Assembly: GCF_021028955.1 (NCBI RefSeq)
Contig: NZ_JAIWPE010000058.1
Coordinates: 1 to 64,000, forward strand
Origin: Salipaludibacillus sp. CUR1
GTDB lineage: Bacteria > Bacillota > Bacilli > Bacillales > Salisediminibacteriaceae
Length of the DNA stretch: 64,000 nt
Reading direction: 5' to 3'
Program-made: the position numbers and the translations under genes
Shown: one piece after another, positions 34,346 through 42,735 of the stretch
Numbering within the stretch: the first letter of the stretch is position 1
How the letters are laid out: each line of letters opens with the position of its first letter
Notes under the pieces: generated by a model
The model's input: the letters and a program-made list of their open reading frames with translations, nothing else
Database searches by the model: none
Told to the model about the DNA's origin: nothing

Positions 34346-36061
34346 CTAAGCATCATCCATTGTAGATAAATCGCCGGCCGGTTCGTTCATTTCCCAAGCT
34401 TTAAGTACACGCCGCATAATTTTACCGCTTCGGGTTTTTGGAAGCTTATCTTTAAATTCAATTTCTTTTGGAACGGCATGGGCGGCCAGTTCAGTTTTAA
34501 TAAACTTCTGAATTTCACTTTTCAGTTCGTCTGATGTTTTATACTCCGGTCTCAGGGCGATAAAAGCTTTAATAATATGTCCCCGCATTTCATCAGGTTT
34601 ACCAATAACCCCCGCTTCTGCTACTGCAGGGTGTTCAACCAGTTTACTTTCAATTTCAAAGGGACCTACACGCTCCCCTGCAGTCATAATCACATCATCA
34701 TTCCTGCCCTGGAACCAAAAGTAGCCTTCGTCATCCCTGAAAGCTGTATCTCCAGAGACGTACCAGCCGGGGATTGAAAAATACTCCTGGAATTTTTCAT
34801 CGTTTTTCCAAATCTTTCTCATCTGGGCAGGCCAGCCTGTTTGAATAGCAAGATGGCCCATTTCATTCGGTGGTAATTCATTCCCTTCATTGTCTATAAT
34901 GGCAGCATGAATGCCAGGGAAGGGTTTGCCCATGGAGCCGGGTTTCACAGGTTCACTTAAATAATTACAAATCAGCATACCGCCTGTTTCGGTCATCCAC
35001 CACGTGTCATGAATTCTATGTTTAAAGACATCCCATCCCCATCGCACCACTTCCGGATTTAAAGGTTCACCGACACTTAAAATATGTCGCAGGGAGTTTA
35101 AATCGTACTTTTCAAGTATATCTTTCGGCGCTGCCATCAGCATACGGAATGCCGTAGGGGCACTGTACCAGACAGTGACGTTGAACGCGTCAATTGTGTT
35201 ATACCAGTCGTCAGGAGAGAAACGGCCTCCCCGCACAACGTTTGTTACTCCATTTAGCCAGGGACCGAAAATACCGTAAGAGGTGCCTGTTACCCATCCA
35301 GGGTCCGCTGTACACCAGTAAATGTCATTCTCCCGCAAATCCAGGACCCATTTAGTTGTCTGGTAATGCTGAAGCATAGCGTTATGCACGTGATAAACCC
35401 CTTTAGGCTTACCTGTAGAGCCTGAGGTATAATGGAGAATAAGTCCGTCTTCCAAATTCACCCACTCAATAGCACTGTCGTCGTTTGGTGACGCTTTCAT
35501 TTCTTCGGAGAAAGAATAAAACGGATCGGTTGTGGCGGCATGTTCTCCTACAAGAATGATTTTCTCAAGGTGGGGAAGTTCCTCATGCGGGACTCTCGAT
35601 ACAAGTTCCGGGGTCGTCACAATTACTTTTGCTTCACTGTCTTCCAAGCGGCTTCGGACAGCTTCTTTCATAAATGCTTCAAATAATGGCCCTACTACTG
35701 CCCCCATTTTAACGGCACCGAGAAGAGTGATATAGAGTTCAGGAGAACGCGGCATGAAAATAAATACCCGGTCGCCTTTATTCACATTCAGTCTGCGGAA
35801 CATGTGAGCGGCCTGGTTAGTGCTTTTTTTCAAATCATTAAATGTATAACTTTCATTTCTTGAAGCATCGGAATAAAGAAGGGCAGTTTTATTTCCTTTT
35901 CCTTCATCTGCATGGCGATCGATACATTCATATGCAGCATTGATTTTGCCGCTTTTATACCATGAAAATTCTTTTTTTACATCATCCCAGTGAAATGACT
36001 CTCTGGCTTTTTCATAATCATTTAACTGATAAGTCTCTTGCTTAGGTTTTAAAACTTCCAT
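34346..36061 (-). CDS. acsA: acetyl-CoA synthetase (AMP-forming)
   Basis: Adenylate-forming ligase that activates acetate to acetyl-CoA, 571 residues, aligned by memory with B. subtilis AcsA almost end to end. Motifs are LHYTSGSTGKPKGVYHVH (P-loop), the substrate region WCTADPGWVTGTSYGIFGPWLNG, DTWWMTETGG, WYVSGDTAFRDDEGYFWFQGRNDDVIMTAGERVGPFEIE (hinge), and the acetylatable C-terminal lysine in KLPKTRSGKIMRRVLKAWEMNEPAGDLSTMDDA. ATG 36061 has GGAGGTG 6 nt upstream. No acuABC genes are adjacent. Its own terminator region is now split by the group II intron. Confidence 0.93.
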   Translation of the reverse strand: MEVLKPKQETYQLNDYEKARESFHWDDVKKEFSWYKSGKINAAYECIDRHADEGKGNKTALLYSDASRNESYTFNDLKKSTNQAAHMFRRLNVNKGDRVFIFMPRSPELYITLLGAVKMGAVVGPLFEAFMKEAVRSRLEDSEAKVIVTTPELVSRVPHEELPHLEKIILVGEHAATTDPFYSFSEEMKASPNDDSAIEWVNLEDGLILHYTSGSTGKPKGVYHVHNAMLQHYQTTKWVLDLRENDIYWCTADPGWVTGTSYGIFGPWLNGVTNVVRGGRFSPDDWYNTIDAFNVTVWYSAPTAFRMLMAAPKDILEKYDLNSLRHILSVGEPLNPEVVRWGWDVFKHRIHDTWWMTETGGMLICNYLSEPVKPGSMGKPFPGIHAAIIDNEGNELPPNEMGHLAIQTGWPAQMRKIWKNDEKFQEYFSIPGWYVSGDTAFRDDEGYFWFQGRNDDVIMTAGERVGPFEIESKLVEHPAVAEAGVIGKPDEMRGHIIKAFIALRPEYKTSDELKSEIQKFIKTELAAHAVPKEIEFKDKLPKTRSGKIMRRVLKAWEMNEPAGDLSTMDDA

Positions 36062-36094
36062 ACTCGCCACCTCCAATAAATCAGTTATACAAAT

Positions 36095-36123
36095 ATCATA
36101 AACTTAATATTTTGAAATTTCAA
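36095..36123 (-). promoter_or_regulatory. sigma-A promoter of acsA with overlapping palindrome
   Basis: On the minus strand: TTGAAA, 17 bp, TATGAT. The -35 lies in a perfect 14-bp palindrome TTTGAAATTTCAAA (36111-36124), a possible operator; the region also loosely resembles a CodY box (three mismatches). Confidence 0.6.
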
Positions 36124-36228
36124 ACCTTTCTGAAGTTATTATCTTAAAAAGAAGGAAACAAATGTTCATTCTTGATTTTTCTTATAAAGAAAAGTAACTT
36201 AAACATAAGGGCATAAGGGGTGAGTGAA

Positions 36229-36384
36229 GTGGATATTTTAACAGTTTTAATATTAATTGTTGCAGGTATTGTCCTATTGAGAATTGTAGGGGCTGTGTTC
36301 CGGGTTATACTTACAATTGGCGTGATTCTGCTGATTGTGTATATTATTCAGCAAGTGGTTACTGTAAGTATGATTTATATTTAG
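36229..36384 (+). CDS. small hydrophobic membrane protein (51 aa)
   Basis: GTG start with AAGGGGTG 6 nt upstream. The product is almost all hydrophobic: ILTVLILIVAGIVLLRIVGAVF, then RVILTIGVILLIVYIIQQVV, i.e. one or two membrane helices separated by a single Arg. I do not recognise it. It is divergent from acsA and on the same strand as fumC, 57 bp ahead. Confidence 0.6.
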   Translation: MDILTVLILIVAGIVLLRIVGAVFRVILTIGVILLIVYIIQQVVTVSMIYI

Positions 36385-36441
36385 GGCTAGCCGTGGACAA
36401 AAGAATTAAACAGACTTTTTAAAAATTGAGGAGGATGTATG

Positions 36442-37830
36442 ATGAGCTATCGTATGGAAAAAGACACGTTAGGTGAAGTAAAAGTCCCGTCTGATAAATG
36501 GTGGGGAGCTCAAACGCAAAGAAGTCTGGAGAATTTTAAAATCGGGTCTGAGAAAATGCCGAAAGAAGTAGTGGAAGCCTTTACTATACTAAAAGAAGCG
36601 ACGGCAGCTGCAAACCTCCGTCTTGGTAACATTGAAAAAGAAAAAGGAGAGGTTATACAGGATGTTTGCCTTGAATTAAGAGAACAGGGTACATACGAAC
36701 ATTTTCCGCTGGTTGTCTGGCAGACAGGAAGCGGGACACAGTCCAATATGAATATGAATGAAGTGGTGGCCTATCGCGGCAATGAAGTGCTTTCAGAAAA
36801 AGGAAGCGAATTAAAAATACATCCGAACGACGATGTTAACCGTTCGCAAAGTTCCAATGATACCTTTCCAACTGCGATGCACATTGCCGCGTTAAAAGAT
36901 GTGAAAGAACGTCTGCTGCCTGCCTTGCAGCGGCTGAAAAAGACGGTGGAAGAAAAATCACAATTGTTTGATAATGTTATAAAAATTGGCCGTACGCATT
37001 TGCAGGATGCCACTCCGCTTACTTTAGGGCAGGAAATAAGCGGATGGGCGCATATGCTTAAAAAATCAGAAGAAATGATCGAACAGTCATCCGAACAGCT
37101 GCGTAATTTAGCTATAGGCGGAACAGCAGTTGGGACAGGAATTAATGCCCATCCTAAATTCGGTGACTATACAGCAGAAGAAATCAGCAGAATAACAGGA
37201 GAAACATTTCGTTCATCTGAAAACAAATTTCATGCCTTAACAAGCCATGATGAGATTGTCTATGTCCACGGAGCTGTTAAAGGCCTTGCGGCTGACCTGA
37301 TGAAGATTGCTAATGACGTGCGCTGGCTTGCAAGCGGGCCACGCTCAGGCATTGGTGAAATTACTATTCCTGCTAATGAACCAGGAAGCTCAATTATGCC
37401 GGGCAAAGTCAATCCCACTCAGTCTGAAGCTTTAACTATGACAGTGTCACAAGTGTTTGGAAATGATGCGGCAATCGGGTTTGCGGCAAGTCAGGGGAAC
37501 TTTGAATTAAATGTGTTTAAACCGGTAATTATTTATAATTTCCTTCAGTCAGTAAGACTTTTAAGTGATGCGATGGATTCCTTCAATGAGAAGTGTATGG
37601 TTGGAATTGAAGTGAATGAGGAAATTATAGAAAAGCATGTGAAAAATTCTCTTATGCTTGTGACTGCCCTTAACCCGCACATTGGATACGAAAAAGCGGC
37701 TGCAATTGCTAAAACTGCCTTTCAGAAAAATTCAACTCTCAAAGAAACAGCTGTTGAACTAGGCTATTTAACAGAAGAGCAATTTGATGAATATATTAAC
37801 CTTGAAAAGATGGTAAGACCAACAGAATAA
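36442..37830 (+). CDS. fumC: fumarate hydratase, class II
   Basis: Iron-independent fumarase of the TCA cycle, homotetramer, 462 residues. It has [16 protein letters not shown] (substrate-binding), [37 protein letters not shown] (catalytic His), the signature [11 protein letters not shown], and [13 protein letters not shown]. Two ATGs are adjacent; the second (36442) has GAGGAGG 7 nt upstream. A dipeptidase gene starts 19 bp downstream, so they may be cotranscribed. Confidence 0.94.
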   Translation: MSYRMEKDTLGEVKVPSDKWWGAQTQRSLENFKIGSEKMPKEVVEAFTILKEATAAANLRLGNIEKEKGEVIQDVCLELREQGTYEHFPLVVWQTGSGTQSNMNMNEVVAYRGNEVLSEKGSELKIHPNDDVNRSQSSNDTFPTAMHIAALKDVKERLLPALQRLKKTVEEKSQLFDNVIKIGRTHLQDATPLTLGQEISGWAHMLKKSEEMIEQSSEQLRNLAIGGTAVGTGINAHPKFGDYTAEEISRITGETFRSSENKFHALTSHDEIVYVHGAVKGLAADLMKIANDVRWLASGPRSGIGEITIPANEPGSSIMPGKVNPTQSEALTMTVSQVFGNDAAIGFAASQGNFELNVFKPVIIYNFLQSVRLLSDAMDSFNEKCMVGIEVNEEIIEKHVKNSLMLVTALNPHIGYEKAAAIAKTAFQKNSTLKETAVELGYLTEEQFDEYINLEKMVRPTE

Positions 37831-37849
37831 TGCCGGAAGGGGCTTAGGG

Positions 37850-38773
37850 ATGAGAGTTTTTGATTTACACTGCGATGCCTTGCTGAAATTGCATGAAGAC
37901 CGGACGTTATCTTTTAAAGATGCTCCTGCTCTCAATGTAAATGCTGAAAGATTAACTAAAGGGGAAATAGGACTCCAGGTTTTTGCTGTTTTTGTGGAAC
38001 CTTACATTCCAAGTGATGAAAAGTTTCAGACAGCACTTGAACAAATTGATTTGTTTCATACCGAAATAATAGCAAAGCACCCGGAGATTAAAAAAATAAC
38101 TGATTGGGATGATTTGCGCAGCTTAAACGAAAATGAGACAGGCGCGCTATTATCCCTTGAGGGAGCGGATGCCTTCGGGAACGATTTAACAAAGCTGAGA
38201 ACCCTTTACCAGCTAGGTGTGAAATCTGTCGGGTTAACCTGGAATAACGCCAACCTTTGCGCTGATGGAGTGGGAGAACGCCGGGGGGCAGGGCTTACAG
38301 AGCTCGGCTTTGAAGTGGTGAGAATGAATAACGAGGCAAAAGTATGGACAGACCTGTCTCATCTCTCTGAACGGTCTTTCTGGGATGCGGTAGAAACTGC
38401 TCATTATCCGGTCGCCACTCATTCCAACTCTAAAAGTGTGTGCCCGCACAGGCGCAACCTTAATGATAAACAGGCTGAAGCCATTTTTAAAAAGAATGGA
38501 TTAATAGGGGTTGTTTATTGTCCTGAATTTGTTAAAGGTGAAGAAAATGCAGGCATTGACGACTTAATCGCCCATATAGACCATTTTTGCGCTTTGGGGG
38601 GTAAAAAGCACGTAGCATTGGGTTCGGACTTTGATGGTATCAGTACTTTTGTTAAACACCTGGAACACAGCGGAAAATACCAGAACCTGATTAATGAATT
38701 ACAAAAAAGGTACAGTGAAGAAACTGTTCGTGATTTTGCATACCAAAATGTTCTTAATCAGCTTCCTGTTTAA
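37850..38773 (+). CDS. membrane dipeptidase-like enzyme (M19)
   Basis: Renal-dipeptidase family zinc hydrolase, 307 residues, no signal peptide. Metal-site motifs are FDLHCDALLKL at the N-terminus, LSLEGADAF (bridging Glu), ATHSNSKSVCPHRRNL (His ligands) and HVALGSDFDGI (Asp). It hydrolyses dipeptides, possibly including D-amino-acid ones. It follows fumC by 19 bp and ends at a strong terminator. Confidence 0.86.
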   Translation: MRVFDLHCDALLKLHEDRTLSFKDAPALNVNAERLTKGEIGLQVFAVFVEPYIPSDEKFQTALEQIDLFHTEIIAKHPEIKKITDWDDLRSLNENETGALLSLEGADAFGNDLTKLRTLYQLGVKSVGLTWNNANLCADGVGERRGAGLTELGFEVVRMNNEAKVWTDLSHLSERSFWDAVETAHYPVATHSNSKSVCPHRRNLNDKQAEAIFKKNGLIGVVYCPEFVKGEENAGIDDLIAHIDHFCALGGKKHVALGSDFDGISTFVKHLEHSGKYQNLINELQKRYSEETVRDFAYQNVLNQLPV

Positions 38774-38793
38774 AAGGGAGACTCCGAGGTAAA

Positions 38794-38832
38794 AAAGGAA
38801 GAGTAGACGCCCCCGTCTACTCTTCCTTTGTT
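38794..38832. terminator. bidirectional terminator
   Basis: AAAGGAAGAGTAGACG / CGTCTACTCTTCCTTT with a CCCC loop. Its right arm contains the stop codon of the convergent zinc-ribbon gene. Confidence 0.8.
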
Positions 38833-38981
38833 AAAGGAGTAAAATAACCGCATTTTAACAAACATTTTTTGGCGAGAAAAGAGTGAATCGTATAAGAACC
38901 GTCGGCGCTGGTATTAATGGTTTCCCATATATCATCGATCAGTGTTCCGCCGCAGTTTGGGCAGGTGTGCTCTTCATTCAT
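38817..38981 (-). CDS. small zinc-ribbon protein (54 aa)
   Basis: A short minus-strand gene starting ATG 38981 with AAAGGAGG about 8 nt upstream. It carries an N-terminal CPNCGG and a second pair near residues 40 and 44 (KKCLLKCGYF), giving C-x2-C ... C-x3-C, a likely zinc site. No family name recognised. It lies 16 bp downstream of the DUF1722 gene and would be in its operon; its stop lies in the terminator stem. Confidence 0.72.
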   Translation of the reverse strand: MNEEHTCPNCGGTLIDDIWETINTSADGSYTIHSFLAKKCLLKCGYFTPLTKEE

Positions 38982-38997
38982 AGAATTCCCTCCTTTA

Positions 38998-39450
38998 TCA
39001 TGATCTTATTTTACTTGGGGGCAAATCCGGTAATGTATGCCATTCATCCTGAGGTAAAAACAAAGTGGATTGAAGTAAATAAGGGTCAGGATATGTTTCT
39101 AATAAATATGAAATAAAGGCGAGAGTGTACCGGACGTCTTCCGGAAAATAGCGGTAGGAAATGACTGGCTGCTGTCTGCACCTGTTTAACAAAATGAAAA
39201 ACTGTTTTTTATCACCAGGGTGAGCCTTACCTTTAAAATAGCCCCAGAGATGTTCGAGAGTATTTATAACATCTTTATGCAGAAAAGGGTCAGATTTAAT
39301 ACTGCGGATTTGCTCGTAAATTGTTTTATAATTTTCTTGAGAGGAAGCCGTTTTTAATGACGCTTGAATACTTTTGTATGATTTATACCCTTTCATCATA
39401 ATTTCATACTTATTTTTTGCCCAGATCTGTTCTGCGTCTTTCTTTAAAAT
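38998..39450 (-). CDS. DUF1722-like protein with probable ATT start
   Basis: The core NTLEHLWGYFKGKAHPGDKKQFFILLNRCRQQPVISYRYFPEDVRYTLAFISYLL resembles DUF1722, with the conserved HxxGYFK and a later 'Y-R-x-x-P'-like segment; the domain has no known activity. From the first ATG (39399) the protein would lack the usual N-terminal W-x-x-x-K-Y block and has no ribosome site. Extending the frame gives LKKDAEQIWAKNKYEIMMKGYKSYKSI, which fits the domain, and puts GGGAGGTG 5 nt before an ATT codon at 39450, with no ATG, GTG or TTG available. I therefore call ATT as initiator. A very small protein of 150 residues results. Confidence 0.62.
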   Translation of the reverse strand: MLKKDAEQIWAKNKYEIMMKGYKSYKSIQASLKTASSQENYKTIYEQIRSIKSDPFLHKDVINTLEHLWGYFKGKAHPGDKKQFFILLNRCRQQPVISYRYFPEDVRYTLAFISYLLETYPDPYLLQSTLFLPQDEWHTLPDLPPSKIRS

Positions 39451-39543
39451 AGAAGCACCTCCCTATGACAGATAGTTACAGTTTAATTATAATGAAAATT
39501 CGAAATTTTTACGACAAAAATGCTTTGCAAACGGAGGTACGCT

Positions 39544-40425
39544 ATGACGGAGGTATCATGGATAAAAGAAGCTTTAAAGCAGACAGGATTAAACAGCGGT
39601 CTATTAAATGTCCAGCCAGTCTCTGGAGGAGATATAAATGAGGCATACCATATAACTACACAGACCCATGAGCTGTTTATAAAGACACACAGCTCCATGC
39701 CTGCTGATTTTTTTAATATAGAAGCGGAGGGTCTTAGGCTTCTTGGAAAGGCTAATGACGTTTATACTCCAAAAGTATTTGGGGTATTTGCAACTGAAAG
39801 CCCTTTACGGCATGGCCTTGTGATGGAATGGATAGAGGGAGGCAGGCCCCCCGGCAGGGCTGATCAATTGCTGGGAAGTTCAATAGCTAATTTACATGAG
39901 ATGACTCACACGTCTTTCGGCTACAGCAAATTAACTTATATAGGTGAAATACCACAGCAAAATGGCTGGTGGACTGACTGGTGCACCTATTATAAAAGAA
40001 AGAGGCTGAGGAGCCAGGCAGATTTGGCCGAAAAAAACGGACTGCTGCCTGCCAAACGTAAGAAAAGGGTAGAAAAGCTGTTAGAAAGGCTTGATGAATG
40101 GATCCCGGGTTCAGATATTACACCCAGGCTGTTACACGGGGATTTATGGTCCGGTAATTGGATGGTCTCCTCTGGCGGTTATATTTATTTGATCGACCCT
40201 TCAGTATTTTACGGGCATCATGAAATGGAACTGGCTTTTACAGAATTGTTCGGCGGCTTTTCAAATAACTTTTACGATGCCTATAAAGAGCGGTTGCCGG
40301 TTGATAGTGAATATAATAACAGAAAACCTTTGTACCAGCTGTTTTATTTATTTGTACATTTAAATATATTTGGCGAAATGTACGGAAGCCAGGTAGATTC
40401 TATATTAAAGAAATATACAGGTTAA
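39544..40425 (+). CDS. fructosamine-kinase/aminoglycoside phosphotransferase family protein
   Basis: Protein-kinase-like fold of 293 residues. It has VSGGDINEAYHI (nucleotide loop), HELFIKTHS (Lys), EAEGLRLL, MEWIEGG hinge, LGSSIANLHEMT, LLHGDLWSGNW (catalytic Asp), YLIDPSVFYGHHEMELAFTELFGGF (metal Asp). This pattern is that of fructosamine-3-kinase/ketosamine kinases, which phosphorylate glycated amines. ATG 39544 has GGAGG 6 nt upstream. It stands alone and converges on the queuosine transporter through a repeat element. Confidence 0.83.
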   Translation: MTEVSWIKEALKQTGLNSGLLNVQPVSGGDINEAYHITTQTHELFIKTHSSMPADFFNIEAEGLRLLGKANDVYTPKVFGVFATESPLRHGLVMEWIEGGRPPGRADQLLGSSIANLHEMTHTSFGYSKLTYIGEIPQQNGWWTDWCTYYKRKRLRSQADLAEKNGLLPAKRKKRVEKLLERLDEWIPGSDITPRLLHGDLWSGNWMVSSGGYIYLIDPSVFYGHHEMELAFTELFGGFSNNFYDAYKERLPVDSEYNNRKPLYQLFYLFVHLNIFGEMYGSQVDSILKKYTG

Positions 40426-40435
40426 GTTGATTTTT

Positions 40436-40565
40436 CTGAAGACAAGCCCCTGGGCAAGTGTTCGCCTGGCGGACCGAAATTACTGCTTTTCTCAAAAGAA
40501 GATCCGAACAAAATTTTCAAATTTTGTTCGGATCTCTTTATGATTACTATTCTTTTGTTTCATCC
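40436..40565 (-). repeat. modular intergenic repeat, truncated copy C
   Basis: Inverted relative to copy A. It keeps the ACAAAAGAATAGTAAT left end, the CCGAACAAAA hairpin, and part of module 1 (CAGGCGAACACTTGCCCAGG). It lacks the middle and right ends. It lies between convergent genes. Confidence 0.75.
40501..40540. terminator. hairpin terminator inside repeat copy C
   Basis: Perfect 14-bp stem GATCCGAACAAAAT / ATTTTGTTCGGATC with a 6-nt loop, T-rich on both sides (TCTCTTTATG on plus; TTCTTTTG on minus). It serves the convergent kinase-like and transporter genes. Confidence 0.75.
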
Positions 40566-40578
40566 AAGTTCTTTCGGT

Positions 40579-41259
40579 TTAATTTTCTTTTGGATTCAGC
40601 TTTCTGGCAATATATATAAATGGTGTATCAATTGCTGCCACAATAAACTTAATAAAATAAGTAGTCAGAAGTACTTCCAGCCAGACGCCGAATTCGTACC
40701 ATCCATAAAACGCGATGCTGCAAAAAATGACCGTATCAATAAACTGGCTGATTGCGGTGCTGAAACTGTTACGCATCCAGAGCTGCGATGGCTTATGAAA
40801 AACTTTTTTGAATATAGCATAGATTTGCACATCCAGGAGCTGGCTGATTAAATAAGCAAGCAGGCTCGCAATGACCACCTGTGGGAGGAGCTCAAAAATA
40901 AAAGATAAATGCTCATGAGCCATATCATCTGCATGGGGCTGGAAAGCAAGAACAAACTGCATAATGATTGTTACGGCTAGAAGAGATGAAAAACCGAACC
41001 AGACAGCTTTTCTTGCTTCTTTCTTTCCATATTTTTCATTAAGAATATCAGTAGCTAAAAACACTGTTCCATACATAATATTACCGAGAGTAGCAACAAG
41101 GCCGAAAAGTTCAACCAGTTTAATAACCTGCAGATTGGCTGCGACAGTTGAAAAACCGATCCATACAAACAAACCTGTTTTTCCAAATAACCGGTAAAAT
41201 AAAAGAAGCATACTAAAATTAACCGCGGCAAAAATAAACCATATCATTTCATTGGGCAT
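40579..41259 (-). CDS. queuosine precursor transporter (YhhQ/YpdP family)
   Basis: VUT family membrane protein of 226 residues and about six to seven helices. It has WIGFSTVAANLQVIKLVELFGL, the signature GNIMYGTVFLATDILNEKYGKKEARKAVW, LAYLISQLLDVQIYAIFKK, and FSTAISQFIDTVIFCSIAFYG. Members import the preQ0/preQ1 precursor of the tRNA base queuosine. ATG 41259 has AAGGAG about 9 nt upstream; longer in-frame extensions upstream are not protein-like. I saw no preQ1 riboswitch in the 200-bp leader. Confidence 0.85.
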   Translation of the reverse strand: MPNEMIWFIFAAVNFSMLLLFYRLFGKTGLFVWIGFSTVAANLQVIKLVELFGLVATLGNIMYGTVFLATDILNEKYGKKEARKAVWFGFSSLLAVTIIMQFVLAFQPHADDMAHEHLSFIFELLPQVVIASLLAYLISQLLDVQIYAIFKKVFHKPSQLWMRNSFSTAISQFIDTVIFCSIAFYGWYEFGVWLEVLLTTYFIKFIVAAIDTPFIYIARKLNPKEN

Positions 41260-41449
41260 AACTATCGTCTCCTTAGTGATGATAACGCAGGAGGTTTGAA
41301 ACTGCGTACGCACATACTGATTAATCATACAAAAAACATGGTTCTTTAACAAGGGAGCAGCCGTCTTGACAAGAAAGGAAGAAAATGAAGGGTATTTAAA
41401 GTGCGGAAAGTGAAGAATGCCAGGAGAGTGAACCTTATATTCAGCAAAA

Positions 41450-41488
41450 AGCATATGGCGAGGAATCCACCATTTCCCATGTTATAAT
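41450..41488 (+). promoter_or_regulatory. extended -10 promoter of msrAB with Spx-type AGCA element
   Basis: TGTTATAAT (TATAAT at 41483-41488) is an extended -10. AGCA at 41450-41453 lies 29 nt upstream of it, near position -44, where Spx-dependent promoters such as trxB carry AGCA. There is no good -35. The first methionine codon of msrA is 49 bp downstream. Confidence 0.42.
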
Positions 41489-41537
41489 GATGCCAAGTTG
41501 GCTAAGTCACTTAAATAGCAGACAAGGAGGTTATTTT

Positions 41538-42077
41538 ATGGCGGAAGAGGAGTTAAAGAAAGCGACATTTGCTGGAGGGTGTTTCTGGTGCATGGTCTCT
41601 CCTTTTGATGAAGAGCCAGGGATCCACTCAGTTATCTCAGGTTATACGGGCGGACATACCCGCAATCCCACCTATAGAGAAGTTTGTTCAGAAACGACGG
41701 GACATTTGGAAGCTGTGCAAATTACTTACAATCCGGCTGTTTTTCCGTATGAAAAGCTTGTTGAGCTGTTTTGGCAGCAGATTGACCCTACAGACCCTGG
41801 CGGTCAGTTTCATGACCGGGGAGATTCTTATACAACAGCCATTTTTTACCACGATGAAGAGCAGAAACATATTGCAGAATTATCGAAAAAGAGACTTGAA
41901 GAAAGCGGAAAATTTAAAGAGCCAATTGCCACTAAAATTCGCGAAGCTTCAGTTTTTTATTCAGCAGAAGAGTATCACCAGGATTATCATAAAAAGAACC
42001 CGTTTCATTACAAAATGTACAGAAAAGGCAGCGGACGGGAAGACTTTATAAAAAGGGAGTGGGGGGTAAGAAAATGA
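41538..42077 (+). CDS. msrA: peptide-methionine (S)-S-oxide reductase MsrA
   Basis: Repairs S-oxidised methionine; cytosolic, 179 residues. The catalytic Cys15 is in the GCFWC motif, followed by GVHSV-like [34 protein letters not shown] and [27 protein letters not shown]. It lacks a C-terminal resolving cysteine pair. ATG 41538 has AAGGAGG 7 nt upstream. It overlaps msrB by 4 bp. Confidence 0.95.
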   Translation: MAEEELKKATFAGGCFWCMVSPFDEEPGIHSVISGYTGGHTRNPTYREVCSETTGHLEAVQITYNPAVFPYEKLVELFWQQIDPTDPGGQFHDRGDSYTTAIFYHDEEQKHIAELSKKRLEESGKFKEPIATKIREASVFYSAEEYHQDYHKKNPFHYKMYRKGSGREDFIKREWGVRK

Positions 42078-42499
42078 ATAGAGAAGATTTAAAAAACAAA
42101 CTGACACCTATACAGTTTAAAGTGACACAGGAAGACGGGACGGAACCTCCGTTTAAAAATCCGTTATGGGATTTCTTTGAAGAAGGGCTGTATGTAGACG
42201 TTGTATCCGGCGAACCGTTGTTCAGTTCAAACGATAAGTTTGAATCGAGCTGTGGATGGCCCAGTTTTACAAAGCCTGTTAAAAGTGATGCTGTAGTCGA
42301 GAAAAAAGATACAAGCCACTTTATGATCAGGACTGAAGTGAGAAGTGCCGAAGCTGACTCTCATTTAGGACATGTGTTCACAGACGGGCCCAAACCTGGA
42401 GGATTACGGTATTGCATTAATTCCGCGTCCCTCCGCTTTATTCCAGCAGACCAGCTTGAAGAAGAAGGGTACGGGGAATACAAGTCAATTTTTAAATAA
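42074..42499 (+). CDS. msrB: peptide-methionine (R)-S-oxide reductase MsrB
   Basis: Reduces R-sulfoxides; 141 residues. It has [32 protein letters not shown], and the catalytic Cys in [16 protein letters not shown]. The zinc CxxC pairs found in some MsrB are absent. Its ATG overlaps the msrA TGA (ATGA), with GGGGGG 7 nt upstream, so translation is coupled. Confidence 0.95.
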   Translation: MNREDLKNKLTPIQFKVTQEDGTEPPFKNPLWDFFEEGLYVDVVSGEPLFSSNDKFESSCGWPSFTKPVKSDAVVEKKDTSHFMIRTEVRSAEADSHLGHVFTDGPKPGGLRYCINSASLRFIPADQLEEEGYGEYKSIFK

Positions 42500-42540
42500 A
42501 AGATGCTGTGGATTTTTCAATCAAGGAAAAATGGGATTTA

Positions 42541-42609
42541 ATCGGCGAAAAGAGTGAATCAATCAGCGAAAAAATGATTCTATCAGCGAATTTACCCCTT
42601 CTATCAGTA
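42541..42609. repeat. short tandem-like ATCRGCGA repeats
   Basis: ATCGGCGA, ATCAGCGA, ATCAGCGA and a degenerate ATCAGTAT at 42541, 42562, 42582 and 42602, so about 20 bp apart, in AT-rich sequence after msrB. No protein signal. Confidence 0.5.
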
Positions 42610-42695
42610 TATTTGAATAACTATCATCAAAAAATCCTTTTAAGCTCTAATAAACCTACTGCGAGAACACAGCTCCAGACAGAACTTAAGCATAT

Positions 42696-42733
42696 AAAAA
42701 GGCAGGTGCAAAGTAAATGCACCTGTCTTTTTC
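42696..42733. terminator. bidirectional terminator
   Basis: AAAAAGgCAGGTGCA / TGCACCTGtCTTTTT around AAGTAAA, between convergent msrB and the PF09818 ATPase gene. Confidence 0.8.
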
Positions 42734-42735
42734 AG

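Noticed and set aside
41260-41480. preQ1 riboswitch before the queuosine-precursor transporter
   Set aside because: No preQ1-I aptamer pattern (GGTTC..CTAGC / CCCTC..AAAAAACTAA) is present in the leader on that strand.
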